From assembly GCA_012839015.1 (NCBI GenBank), contig DUOF01000062.1, positions 1 to 13,137 on the forward strand: 13,137 bases of DNA. Reading direction: 5' to 3'. Source of the DNA: a bacterium (lineage in GTDB: Bacteria > Bacillota_I > Bacilli_A > RFN20 > DUOF01). Position 1 is the stretch's first letter. The number at the start of each line of letters is the position of its first letter. The notes beneath the pieces were generated by a model. That model was given only the letters and a program-made list of their open reading frames with translations, ran no database searches and was not told the origin of the DNA. Position numbers and translations under genes: made by a program. Below are positions 1 to 7,545 of this stretch, piece by piece.

Positions 1-28
1 CAAATAAAATTATGATACATCTTGATTT

Positions 29-66
29 AGACAACTTAAAGTTGCGTTTAAGTTGTCTTTTCTTTG
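29..66 (+). terminator. Rho-independent terminator of an off-window gene
   Basis: A perfect 12-bp inverted repeat (29-40 with 47-58, loop GTTGCG) runs straight into a T-rich tract (57-65). The T tract lies only on the right side, so it ends forward transcription arriving from a gene left of the window. Confidence 0.85.
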
Positions 67-92
67 ACATACATAGCAAAATATACCATAAT
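64..92 (+). promoter_or_regulatory. Near-consensus sigma-A promoter facing the IS30 remnant
   Basis: TTGACA at 64-69 and CATAAT at 87-92 are separated by exactly 17 bases, which matches the primary sigma factor consensus. Initiation would be near 99. No forward ORF with a ribosome binding site follows before the forward terminator at 187-221, so the expected product is a non-coding RNA of roughly 120 bases running antisense to the end of the transposase. It may be the promoter of a gene or operon later separated by the insertion element. It starts immediately after the terminator at 29-66, so it is an independent unit. Confidence 0.5.
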
Positions 93-111
93 AAAAGTGC
101 AAGAAAACTCG

Positions 112-128
112 GTTGCCATAAGTTTGTC
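112..128 (+). repeat. Extra IS30-end-like sequence outside the left end
   Basis: GTTGCCATAAGTTTGTC here is repeated with one mismatch (16 of 17) at 1391-1407, across the right end of the element. Its first ten bases also form an inverted repeat (9 of 10) with the left terminal repeat at 133-142. It is either a leftover right end of another IS copy, a target resembling the IS end, or an unusual long target duplication. Confidence 0.6.
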
Positions 129-132
129 TATG

Positions 133-147
133 TTATCGCAACTTTTT
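133..147 (+). repeat. Left terminal inverted repeat of IS30 element
   Basis: TTATCGCAACTTTTT matches the reverse complement of 1387-1400 over 14 bases without mismatch. Confidence 0.7.
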
Positions 148-186
148 AAAACTATGTGTTATATGTCTCTGTTGCTTTGTGATTTT

Positions 187-221
187 GGTTAAACTATTTT
201 GGGTTAGTTTAACCTTTTTTT
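187..221 (+). terminator. Inward-facing terminator inside the left end of the IS
   Basis: GGTTAAACTA (187-196) pairs perfectly with TAGTTTAACC (205-214) and is followed by seven Ts (215-221). The T tract makes it a forward terminator, opposite to the transposase. It would stop transcription entering from the promoter at 64-92, so shielding the element from antisense read-through. Half of the stem also encodes the last codons of the ancestral transposase reading frame. Confidence 0.8.
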
Positions 222-1326
222 AGGAATTTTTCTTATACCTATAGTATCCAAGAATTCTTTACCAAACTTTTTCTTTACTAATTCATATGTAAGAGAACAT
301 ATCATTAATCACATCTTGTGTTAAATGATCAAGAGACTTGCTCTTAGGTATACAATACCTAATAAATACATGATTCCTTTCACACTCAGCTTTATCAGTA
401 GATCGATAAGGGTTGGTGTAGAAAGTTCTTGATAATTGTTCTCCATTTGAATCGTATTCTATTTCATAAAATCTAGAGAACTCAACACCATTATCACAAA
501 GGTTAATCGGAAAGATTTTTTTAACATTATCCCTTCCTATCTTTCTAAATAATTTAGTTAAATTATTCCGGACGGATGAAGGGCTTCCTTTATTTATCAA
601 TATACCAAATTGAAAATTATATTTAGGGAATGTAATAGTCAAAATAGCTTTCTTATCAACGGTTTTTCCGATAACAGAATCATATTGAACGACATTCATT
701 CTTTTGTTGCTGGCACATGTTCTTTTAAAATCTTTGAAGTTTCTACCTACGACCGCACTTATATTGTTTATTCGATATCGGTCATAATCTTTTTTGTACT
801 CACGTTTATAAACAACGTACTTTCTAAGCTGACTGGGCCTGATAGATAAGTTTCCTCGATATACCAATCTTCTTATTGTTTTCTCAGAACATATTTTCTT
901 TAAGACGGAGTTTGAAACATAAATGTGATGTAAACTTTGTCCTAAGTTAACCCCTGCGTAAACAATCTCGTCGATTGTTTTGATCTTTTCGACAGGAAGT
1001 CTGGGGTGACATCTACTTGTTTTCCTCCGATTATCCGTAAGTTCTTGTGCATATTTATAATCATAGTAGAATTTATTTTTATTACAATAAGCTTTCTTAA
1101 TACATGTATTACAAACGATTAATCTATTCCTGGTTTTACAAACATCAAACTTAGTTACCTTTGATTCAACAAATCTAGAGTTCCTAGCTAGTTCTCTATA
1201 TATTGTTGTTTTATGTACTTTTAGGATTTCACTAATTTTTATAACAGTATATTTTTTATGCAGACAACCCTGAATAGTCATTCTATCATCTATATCTAAC
1301 TTCTTCTTTGCTTCATTATTTTTCAT
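204..1326 (-). pseudogene. IS30-family transposase, broken near the C-terminus
   Basis: This is a DDE transposase that would have cut and joined the IS ends. The ATG at 1326 has a good AAAGGAG site (1334-1340). The intact part (347 residues, stopping at TGA 283-285) has an N-terminal helix-turn-helix (about 15-50), a Cys-rich segment (C72, C75, C81) typical of this subgroup, and the catalytic core: D216 (QYDSVIG), D278 (LCDNG) and E316 (ECERNH followed by FIRYCIPK). After FSYI the frame stops. One base over, from 287 to the TAA at 204-206, 27 codons read as the expected C-terminus (YELVKKKFGKEFLDTIGI...). In the family, about 13 residues (an NSxxRKxLxxKTP-type stretch) lie between these parts. 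I infer an out-of-frame deletion of roughly 35-41 bases. All three catalytic residues survive. Confidence 0.85.
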
Positions 1327-1361
1327 AATGTTTCTCCTTTCAAAGCAAGAAAGACAATTTA

Positions 1362-1367
1362 ATTATA
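1362..1367 (-). promoter_or_regulatory. Likely -10 box of the transposase
   Basis: A perfect TATAAT on the minus strand lies 36 bases before the transposase ATG. No good -35 box sits at 17 bases; a TTGACT is present but only 9 bases upstream of it. Such weak or end-dependent promoters are common in IS elements. Confidence 0.4.
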
Positions 1368-1386
1368 GAATAACATAGTCAAAAAT

Positions 1387-1400
1387 AAAAGTTGCGATAA
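1387..1400 (-). repeat. Right terminal inverted repeat of IS30 element
   Basis: AAAAGTTGCGATAA is the reverse complement of 133-146. The following GTTTGTC (1401-1407) is also present in the extra copy at 112-128. Confidence 0.7.
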
Positions 1401-1451
1401 GTTTGTCACTTAACATATCTCCAAAACTAAAACCTTTAGCGGGTGTTTTTA

Positions 1452-1480
1452 TTTTTAAATACATAATTAGATGTTATAAT
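1452..1480 (+). promoter_or_regulatory. Extended -10 promoter of the ybeY-rpoD-trmK operon
   Basis: TGTTATAAT (1472-1480) is a perfect extended -10 box (TG, one base, TATAAT). The -35 region is only T-rich (TTTTTA at 17 bases). Initiation would be near 1487, about 36 bases before the first ATG. It lies about 70 bases right of the IS end, so the operon does not depend on sequence left of the IS. Confidence 0.6.
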
Positions 1481-1522
1481 AATATCGTATGATCACTTTT
1501 AAATGCGAGGGGAGAATTTTGC

Positions 1523-1858
1523 ATGGATAAACTAAAAGTTATTAAAAAAATGGTTTTAGATTTAAATGGTAGAAGGAATCTTTTAGAGAAAAAAGTTGAA
1601 AAATATAGAGAAGTTAACGTTAGTTATACTGATGAAATGAAAGAAATATTAGAATTGGGTAACAAGATTATCTTGTTAAAGGAAATAGAGTATAGATTCC
1701 TAAAGGGACAAGACATAGAGAAAACAATAAAATCACTATTAAGTGAATACCTGAAGAAAGTGAATGATAATGAAATGGTAGAAATAAATCAGATGAGAAT
1801 AAATAGTTTGGCAGAGTTAAAGTATGAACTTGATAGAAACTTAAGAGAAGTGGAATAA
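1523..1858 (+). CDS. Hypothetical helical protein, first gene of the operon
   Basis: I do not recognise a family. The 111-residue product is rich in K, E, L, I and R, has no membrane segment, signal peptide or Cys, and is probably almost entirely alpha-helical with heptad-like stretches (about 5-60 and 65-111). That suggests a coiled coil or helical bundle. The ATG is preceded by GAGGGGAG (1507-1514) at good spacing and lies about 36 bases after the predicted transcription start. The stop is two bases before the ybeY ATG, so the two genes are probably translationally coupled. In Firmicutes phoH and pgpH commonly precede ybeY; this is neither. Base and codon use look like its neighbours. A role in ribosome or RNA metabolism is only a guess from position. 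Confidence 0.75.
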   Translation: MDKLKVIKKMVLDLNGRRNLLEKKVEKYREVNVSYTDEMKEILELGNKIILLKEIEYRFLKGQDIEKTIKSLLSEYLKKVNDNEMVEINQMRINSLAELKYELDRNLREVE

Positions 1859-1860
1859 AT

Positions 1861-2343
1861 ATGAGTCTAGAATTAAATTATATTAATAACACTAGTGACA
1901 GCGGTTTTGATGAATATGAAGATGACTTCATTAGTATCACTAATAAAGTAATAAATCTATTGGAAATAGAAGAGACCTTATCATTAAGTGTGAGTATTGT
2001 TTTAGATGAGGAAATAAGGAAACTAAACAATGAATACAGATCAATTGATAAAACCACTGATGTATTAAGTTTTGCCTTTGAAAGTGATTTAACAGATGAA
2101 GAAAGAGAATTCTATAAGACCCAAATGTCTTATCGTGAACTTGGAGACATCTTTATAAGTAGTGGTAAAGCTAAGAGTCAATCTAGTGAATATGGTCATT
2201 CTCTTAGAAGAGAGGTTTGTTTCCTATTTACGCACGGTTTGCTTCATCTTTTAGGTTATGATCATCAAAATGAAGAAGATCAAGAAGAGATGTTTGCAAT
2301 GCAAACTAAAGTACTTAATCTCTTGAATATAGATAGGAGTTAG
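1861..2343 (+). CDS. ybeY: Endoribonuclease YbeY, rRNA maturation factor
   Basis: YbeY is a zinc-dependent cytoplasmic RNase needed for 16S rRNA 3'-end processing and 70S ribosome quality control. The family signature is complete: HGLLHLLGYDH gives the three zinc ligands H125, H129 and H135. The upstream conserved TDVLSF (66-71) and LGDIFIS (94-100) strands are also present. At 160 residues it has the usual length. The ATG at 1861 is two bases after the previous stop; the weak AGAGAAGTGG upstream suggests coupling to that gene. The next gene starts four bases after its stop, with its ribosome binding site AGGAG inside the ybeY end. The neighbouring era gene also works in 30S assembly, so the pairing makes functional sense. 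Confidence 0.95.
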   Translation: MSLELNYINNTSDSGFDEYEDDFISITNKVINLLEIEETLSLSVSIVLDEEIRKLNNEYRSIDKTTDVLSFAFESDLTDEEREFYKTQMSYRELGDIFISSGKAKSQSSEYGHSLRREVCFLFTHGLLHLLGYDHQNEEDQEEMFAMQTKVLNLLNIDRS

Positions 2344-2347
2344 AAAA

Positions 2348-2755
2348 ATGGAATTAGAAAAATTATTTGAAGCTGCTAGAGAGGCTAGCAAACTTAGCTA
2401 TTCCCCATATTCTAAATTTAAGGTAGGGGCGGCGCTTCTACTTAGTAACGGTGAAATTATTAAGGGCTCTAATATAGAAAACGCTAGTTACGGTTTAAGT
2501 ATCTGTGCTGAAAGAAGTACTTTGTTCAGTGCCTATAATAAGGGGTACAATAAAGAAGATATTAAAAAAGTGGCAATATTTGCTAATACTAGTGATTTTA
2601 TATCTCCGTGCGGGGCCTGTAGACAGGTACTGAGTGAACTAGTAAGTAAAGACTGTGAGATATATTTATTAAATAAAATTAAAAAATACAAGAGAGTGAG
2701 TGTAGAAGAATTACTTCCATTTGCTTTTAATAAGGAGGATGTAAATGGAATTTAA
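2348..2755 (+). CDS. cdd: Cytidine deaminase
   Basis: It hydrolyses cytidine and deoxycytidine to uridine and deoxyuridine in pyrimidine salvage, in the cytoplasm. The 135-residue length and three zinc cysteines are those of the small homotetrameric class: C53 in CAE (E55 is the proton shuttle), then C88 and C91 in PCGACRQ. The nucleoside-binding NIENASYG (42-49) is also present. The ribosome site AGGAG (2335-2339) is 8 bases before the ATG. Its 3' end overlaps era by 11 bases, and era's AAGGAGG lies within cdd. Firmicutes often carry dgkA (undecaprenol kinase) between ybeY and cdd; it is absent here. Confidence 0.95.
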   Translation: MELEKLFEAAREASKLSYSPYSKFKVGAALLLSNGEIIKGSNIENASYGLSICAERSTLFSAYNKGYNKEDIKKVAIFANTSDFISPCGACRQVLSELVSKDCEIYLLNKIKKYKRVSVEELLPFAFNKEDVNGI

Positions 2756-3632
2756 ATCAGGGTTTGCGACAATAGTAGGAAGGCCTAATGCTGGTAAGTC
2801 AACATTGCTTAACCAATTACTAGAACATAAGATTGCAATAGTAACACCAAAAGCACAAACAACAAGAAATAAGATCGAGGGTATTTATACTGACGAACAA
2901 TCACAAATTATCTTCATTGATACACCAGGGATCCATAAACCTAAGAATAAACTAGGTCAGGAGTTAAATAGGGTGGCTTTTTCTTCACTTAGAGATAATG
3001 AAGTTACCCTACTAATAGTAGATGCGACTGAAGAAATAGGAGCAGGAGACATGTACCTATTAGAGCAGGTAAAAAATTATAAAAGTCCTTTAATACTTGT
3101 TATAAATAAGATAGACTTAATCTCTAAAAACGAACTTATCGGGATTACCCTAAAATGGAATAAGATCCATAACTTTGACTCTATCGTACCAGTTTCATCA
3201 CTCAATGGAGAAAACGTGGATGAACTATTAAATGTTATTAAAAGTTATTTACCTTCAGGTCCGATGTATTATCCAAAAGAAGCTATTACATCTAGTCCTG
3301 AAAGATTTGTTATCTGTGAATTAATTAGGGAAAAGATTTTACTGCTTACTGAAGAGGAAGTTCCTCATAGTGTCGCAGTAATGATTGAAAGTATGAAGAA
3401 GAAAAAAACTTTCTATCATATTCATGCGACTATTGTAGTCGACAAGGAATCACAGAAGGGTATTATGATCGGTAAGGGTGGAAGCATGATGAAACAAATC
3501 GGGACCCTGGCTAGGAAGGATATCGAGGAATTACTAGGTATTAAAGTAATGTTAGAGTTATTTGTTAAGGTAGAAAAGAACTGGCGTAATAACTCTAGGT
3601 ACCTGAAGGAATTCGGTTATAAGGACAACTAA
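2745..3632 (+). CDS. era: GTPase Era
   Basis: Era binds the 3' end of 16S rRNA through a KH domain and checks 30S subunit maturation in a GTP-dependent cycle. The G domain is complete: G1 GRPNAGKS (12-19), G2 threonines at 39-40, G3 DTPG (59-62), G4 NKID (121-124) and G5 SSL (151-153). The C-terminal KH domain shows GIMIGKGGSMMKQIG with its GKGG at 243-246. The length, 295 residues, is standard. The AAGGAGG before the ATG fixes the start inside cdd. The stop is immediately followed by the recO ATG with no gap. Nothing suggests lost function. Confidence 0.97.
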   Translation: MEFKSGFATIVGRPNAGKSTLLNQLLEHKIAIVTPKAQTTRNKIEGIYTDEQSQIIFIDTPGIHKPKNKLGQELNRVAFSSLRDNEVTLLIVDATEEIGAGDMYLLEQVKNYKSPLILVINKIDLISKNELIGITLKWNKIHNFDSIVPVSSLNGENVDELLNVIKSYLPSGPMYYPKEAITSSPERFVICELIREKILLLTEEEVPHSVAVMIESMKKKKTFYHIHATIVVDKESQKGIMIGKGGSMMKQIGTLARKDIEELLGIKVMLELFVKVEKNWRNNSRYLKEFGYKDN

Positions 3633-4352
3633 ATGAATGATTGTTTTCGTGGTTATGTTTTGCGAACTGTCGATTACAAGGATAATGACCTAATTCTTAG
3701 TATATTGACTGAGGATGAAATAGTTACAGTACTAGCAAGGGGTACTAAGAAGATAAATAGTAAAAGGAAGAGCCTTACTCATCCTTACTCTTATTGTGAA
3801 TTTGAAGTAACCAAGAGTAAGGGAGGGCATTTAGCCCTAAGTGGAGGTGTGCTTTTAAATTACCCCAGTAAGGTTGAAAAATCACTAACCCTAATTTTAC
3901 TACTTAGTATTCTAAGTCATTATATATTAAACCTAAATGAAACTATCTTTGGTTATTATCTTTTTACTACTTCTCTTAAATTAATCGAAGAGGAAGCAAA
4001 CCCAAAACTAATATTACTGGCAATTCTTAATGAGATAGCAGGTCATGAGGGTTTAATGTTTAATGTTGATGAGTGTGTTAAGTGTGGTAGTAAAAAATCA
4101 ATTGTACACTTTAGTTATGATGAAGGAGGTTTTTGCTGTAAAAACTGCTCCAACCACCATCAAAACAAAGAATATTTAAGCCAAATGCGCATATTATTAA
4201 AGATAAATTTAAGTAACTGTGATAAAATTGATACAGTAACGGGAACTACTAATGAAGTAATCATTAGACTTATTGAGGCTTTAGAAGATAGAGCAGGAAT
4301 AAAGTTTAATGCTAAAAGCATGCTACTAGCTACAATAAATAAGGAGGATTAA
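3633..4352 (+). CDS. recO: DNA repair protein RecO
   Basis: RecO helps load RecA on SSB-coated single-stranded DNA in the RecFOR pathway and can anneal complementary strands. The N-terminal part (RGYVLRTVDYKDND, 6-19, and the following beta strands) matches the OB-fold. The helical C-terminal part contains a four-cysteine zinc motif, C148-x2-C151 and C169-x2-C172. The 239 residues are close to the usual 240-260. The ATG directly abuts the era stop. AAGGACAAC just upstream is only a moderate ribosome site, so coupling with era is likely. The end carries the AAGGAGG used by the next gene. Confidence 0.93.
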   Translation: MNDCFRGYVLRTVDYKDNDLILSILTEDEIVTVLARGTKKINSKRKSLTHPYSYCEFEVTKSKGGHLALSGGVLLNYPSKVEKSLTLILLLSILSHYILNLNETIFGYYLFTTSLKLIEEEANPKLILLAILNEIAGHEGLMFNVDECVKCGSKKSIVHFSYDEGGFCCKNCSNHHQNKEYLSQMRILLKINLSNCDKIDTVTGTTNEVIIRLIEALEDRAGIKFNAKSMLLATINKED

Positions 4353-4354
4353 TA

Positions 4355-5725
4355 ATGAAGAAAGAAGTTAATTTTGAAGTAATAGTAAATCACATTAAGG
4401 GAAGTGGTTTTATATACCAAGGGAGTGAGATCTATGGAGGTCTTGCTAATACTTTTGATTATGGTCCTTTGGGAGTAGAATTAAAAAATAATTTAAAACA
4501 GGCATGGTGGAAGAGGTTTGTATATAGTTCACCACACAACATTGGTTTAGATAGTGCGATTTTGATGAATAAAGAGGTTTGGAAGGCAAGTGGACACTTG
4601 GCTACATTCGGAGATCCTCTGATGGATTGCAAGAAGTGTAAGGTTAGGTATCGTGCCGATAACCTAATAGAAGAAATAGATCCAAACATCAATGCTGGTA
4701 ACTTAAATGATCAAGAACTAACTGCCTATATTAAAGAGCATGAAGTTAAGTGTCCTAACTGTGGGGCACATGACTTTAGTGATATTAGACAGTTTAACCT
4801 GATGTTCAAAACTCACCAAGGTGTAACCGAAGAGAGTAAAAACGAGGTCTACTTAAGACCTGAAACGGCACAGGGTATATTCGTTAACTTTAAGAATATC
4901 TTGAGAACCACCAGAAGAAAGTTACCTCTTGGGGTGGCTCAAATAGGAAAATCATTTAGAAATGAAATAACCCCTGGTAACTTTATCTTTAGGACCAGAG
5001 AATTTGAACAGATGGAATTAGAATTCTTCTGCAAACCAGGAGAAGATAACTACTGGTATGAGTACTGGAAGAAAGAAGCAATGAGTTTCTTAAATGATTT
5101 GGGATTATCTAGTAATAACCTTAAATTAAGAGATCATGACAAAGAAGAGTTAAGTTTCTATTCAGTAGGAACTTGTGATATTGAATATAAATATAACTTT
5201 GGGTGGGGTGAACTTTGGGGTATCGCCAACAGGACTGACTATGACCTTAGTGTCCATTCTAAACATAGTAATGAAAAGTTAGATTATCTAGATCCAACTG
5301 ATAACTCACGTTATACACCTTACTGCGTTGAACCTTCTCTTGGTGTGGACCGCCTATTCCTTGCTATACTTAATGAAGCTTATGATGAAGAGGAATTAGA
5401 AGATGGTGAAACTAGAGTAGTCTTAAGACTAAAACCTAGCATCGCACCAATAAAGGCATGTTTCATGCCCTTATCAAAGAAACTAAGTGATAAAACAATG
5501 GAAGTTTATTCACTTGTTGCCGGTGACTTTAATATTGAATATGATGAATCGGGTAGTATTGGAAAGAGGTATCGTCGTCAGGATGCGATAGGAACCCCTT
5601 ACTGTATTACTATCGATTTTGATACATTAGAAGATGAATCAGTCACAGTAAGACACCGTGATACAATGGAACAAGAAAGAGTCAAAATAACTGATTTGAG
5701 CAACTATTTAAGAGAGAGGATATAA
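4355..5725 (+). CDS. glyQS: Glycyl-tRNA synthetase, single-chain dimeric type
   Basis: It charges tRNA-Gly with glycine. This is the homodimeric class II form found in Bacilli relatives, Mollicutes, archaea and eukaryotes, not the GlyQ plus GlyS tetramer. Visible landmarks are IYGGLANTFDYGPLG (26-40), a cysteine pair at C92/C95 and another at C133/C136 (zinc-like), RPETAQG (168-174), motif 2 around FRNEITPG (201-208) with FRTREFEQME (212-221), and motif 3 EPSLGVDR (326-333). The C-terminal anticodon-binding domain covers about 360-456. The length of 456 is normal. AAGGAGG lies just before the ATG. No T-box leader is seen; the gene is inside the operon. The recO-glyQS-dnaG order is typical for low-GC Gram-positives. 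Confidence 0.96.
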   Translation: MKKEVNFEVIVNHIKGSGFIYQGSEIYGGLANTFDYGPLGVELKNNLKQAWWKRFVYSSPHNIGLDSAILMNKEVWKASGHLATFGDPLMDCKKCKVRYRADNLIEEIDPNINAGNLNDQELTAYIKEHEVKCPNCGAHDFSDIRQFNLMFKTHQGVTEESKNEVYLRPETAQGIFVNFKNILRTTRRKLPLGVAQIGKSFRNEITPGNFIFRTREFEQMELEFFCKPGEDNYWYEYWKKEAMSFLNDLGLSSNNLKLRDHDKEELSFYSVGTCDIEYKYNFGWGELWGIANRTDYDLSVHSKHSNEKLDYLDPTDNSRYTPYCVEPSLGVDRLFLAILNEAYDEEELEDGETRVVLRLKPSIAPIKACFMPLSKKLSDKTMEVYSLVAGDFNIEYDESGSIGKRYRRQDAIGTPYCITIDFDTLEDESVTVRHRDTMEQERVKITDLSNYLRERI

Positions 5726-5751
5726 GAGTCAAAAAATTAGGGGGGTTAGTT

Positions 5752-7545
5752 ATGAGAATAGATGAACAAGATATAGAAAATATTAAAAATCAGGTCAATA
5801 TTGTTGATTTAGTATCTAAATATATTAATGTAACTAAAAAGGGTAATAGTCATATTGCCCTTTGTCCGTTCCATAGTGACACCAATCCTAGTATGCATGT
5901 TTCAGAAGAAAAACAAATATATAAGTGTTTCTCCTGTGGTGAAGGTGGTAACGCCTTTACCTTTGTTCAGCAATACGAACAAGTACCCTATCCTAAGGCG
6001 GTCACTATTGTAGCAGATTTCATTAACTATGATATGAGTAAATATCAAAAACAAGCCGCTACAAAGATAGATGAGAAGAAGGAAAAATTATACAACTTAG
6101 TAAAGAATGCCAGTGAGTTTTATAATTTTTGCTTAGTTAGTGAAGATGGAGAAGAAGGAAAAAAATATTTTGACCAAAGAAAGATAGATAATAATATTAT
6201 CAATAAATTCAAATTAGGATACGCCCCAGAAGACTCAAGTAAAATCTTGATGTTCTTAACTAGGAAAGGCTACAGTGTAGAAGAAATAGAAGAAGCCGGT
6301 ATAGGCCTTACAACTGGGGGAGTATTTACCGATAGGTTTAAAGGTAGGGTAATATTTCCACTTAGTGATTTAAACGGAAATATAGTCGCCTTCAGTGGCC
6401 GTAAGATAACCAATCAAGATATAGCAAAATACGTTAATAGCAATGAAACAAGTCTCTTTAAGAAAAATGAACTCTTATATAATTACTACGAAGCTAGAAA
6501 CGAGATTAAAAAAAATAACCGCGTATACGTAGTCGAGGGCTTCATGGATGTTATCGCCCTTTCTAAAGTAGGTATTAATAACGTTGTAGCAACGATGGGT
6601 ACTGCTATAAGTGAGAGACACTTAAAGGCTTTGAAATCTCTTAATGTTGAAATAATTTTATCACTCGATGCTGATGATGCTGGACAAACTGCAACATTTA
6701 AAATAACAGAAAGACTATTAAATATTAAAGGTTTACAAGTAGGTGTCACTAAAACCACCAAAGATGATAAGGATCTTGATGATATTTTAAATCATCAAGG
6801 AAAAGAAGCAGTAATAAAACACCTTAATAACACATACTCTATTTACGAATTTATTTTTTATTACATGCTTAATAGAGTAAATTTAAATAATCATAGCGAT
6901 AAGATTAACTTTGTTAGAGAATTCACTAATTTTATGAATCTAAATATAAAAGATCGTATTGAAAGAGAATACTTTGCTAATTTATTAAGCGAGAAGACTG
7001 GACTTGAAAAGACACTTATTAGCGACTACATTGACAAAACACCTAAAAATGTGCTAAAATCTAGCGTGGTAAATCGGCCAAATATAGGCGAGAAAAGGGA
7101 CCGTTATTACAGGGCAGAAGTACAAATCATTAAACAGATGTTAAATGATACAAAGGCAATTACTTATTACCTTAGTTACTTGAGAGTTATGTATGACACC
7201 AATAATAAAAAAATGGCTTTATATATTTGCGATGCTTACCAAAAGGGAGTTTCTATAGAGGAAATGTTAAAGGACTTAGAGCAAACTGACCCAGAAATAC
7301 ATCTTGGGATAATTAAAATTTTAAATGATAAGTCACTTCCTGAAAACTTCAACCCAGATGTTTTTGATGTAGTCAAGCATCAAAAACCCCTGCAAATGGA
7401 TATTGATGATATTGACAAAAAAATTAAGGTCGCTGAAAATTTTGATCAAGCTGTAGCTTTGAATAAGGAAAAACAAGCAATAAAGTCAAAACTTGATAAA
7501 TTGAAGAGACAGTACACACCGAAAAAGGGGGATTTAGATGACTAA
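5752..7545 (+). CDS. dnaG: DNA primase DnaG
   Basis: It makes the RNA primers for replication at the fork, together with DnaB helicase. The N-terminal CHC2 zinc-binding domain has C38, H41, C59 and C62 (CPFHSDTNPSMHV ... CFSCGEGG). The catalytic core shows the basic RFKGRVIFPL motif (195-204), and the TOPRIM domain has EGFMD (262-266) and DADDAG (306-311), the metal-binding acidic residues. The C-terminal third (about 440-597) is helical and corresponds to the helicase-interacting domain. The length of 597 is typical. TAGGGGGG upstream is the ribosome site. Its stop overlaps the rpoD start by 8 bases (ATGACTAA), giving strong translational coupling of primase with the primary sigma factor. 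Confidence 0.96.
   Translation: MRIDEQDIENIKNQVNIVDLVSKYINVTKKGNSHIALCPFHSDTNPSMHVSEEKQIYKCFSCGEGGNAFTFVQQYEQVPYPKAVTIVADFINYDMSKYQKQAATKIDEKKEKLYNLVKNASEFYNFCLVSEDGEEGKKYFDQRKIDNNIINKFKLGYAPEDSSKILMFLTRKGYSVEEIEEAGIGLTTGGVFTDRFKGRVIFPLSDLNGNIVAFSGRKITNQDIAKYVNSNETSLFKKNELLYNYYEARNEIKKNNRVYVVEGFMDVIALSKVGINNVVATMGTAISERHLKALKSLNVEIILSLDADDAGQTATFKITERLLNIKGLQVGVTKTTKDDKDLDDILNHQGKEAVIKHLNNTYSIYEFIFYYMLNRVNLNNHSDKINFVREFTNFMNLNIKDRIEREYFANLLSEKTGLEKTLISDYIDKTPKNVLKSSVVNRPNIGEKRDRYYRAEVQIIKQMLNDTKAITYYLSYLRVMYDTNNKKMALYICDAYQKGVSIEEMLKDLEQTDPEIHLGIIKILNDKSLPENFNPDVFDVVKHQKPLQMDIDDIDKKIKVAENFDQAVALNKEKQAIKSKLDKLKRQYTPKKGDLDD

Larger units (their letters stand above)
133..1400 (-). mobile_element. 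Degenerate IS30-family insertion sequence
   Basis: The element is bounded by inverted repeats TTATCGCAACTTTT (133-146) and AAAAGTTGCGATAA (1387-1400), a perfect 14-bp match. Weaker subterminal similarity follows inside both ends (an ACTATGT-TTAT block). It holds one IS30-family transposase gene on the minus strand, reading from the right end. Exact tips are uncertain because similarity to another IS end lies directly outside the left boundary. Length is about 1.27 kb, compatible with an IS30 element carrying a small internal deletion. The transposase is disrupted, so it should not move on its own. Confidence 0.75.

Noticed and set aside
610..849. Forward 79-residue ORF opposite the transposase
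   Set aside because: No ribosome site, lies wholly within the antisense of a recognisable IS30 transposase, and has no family features; a shadow ORF.
1423..1456. Possible terminator AAAACC...GGGTGTTTTT between the IS and the operon
   Set aside because: The arms pair for only about five A-T-rich bases with mismatches inside; too weak to call.
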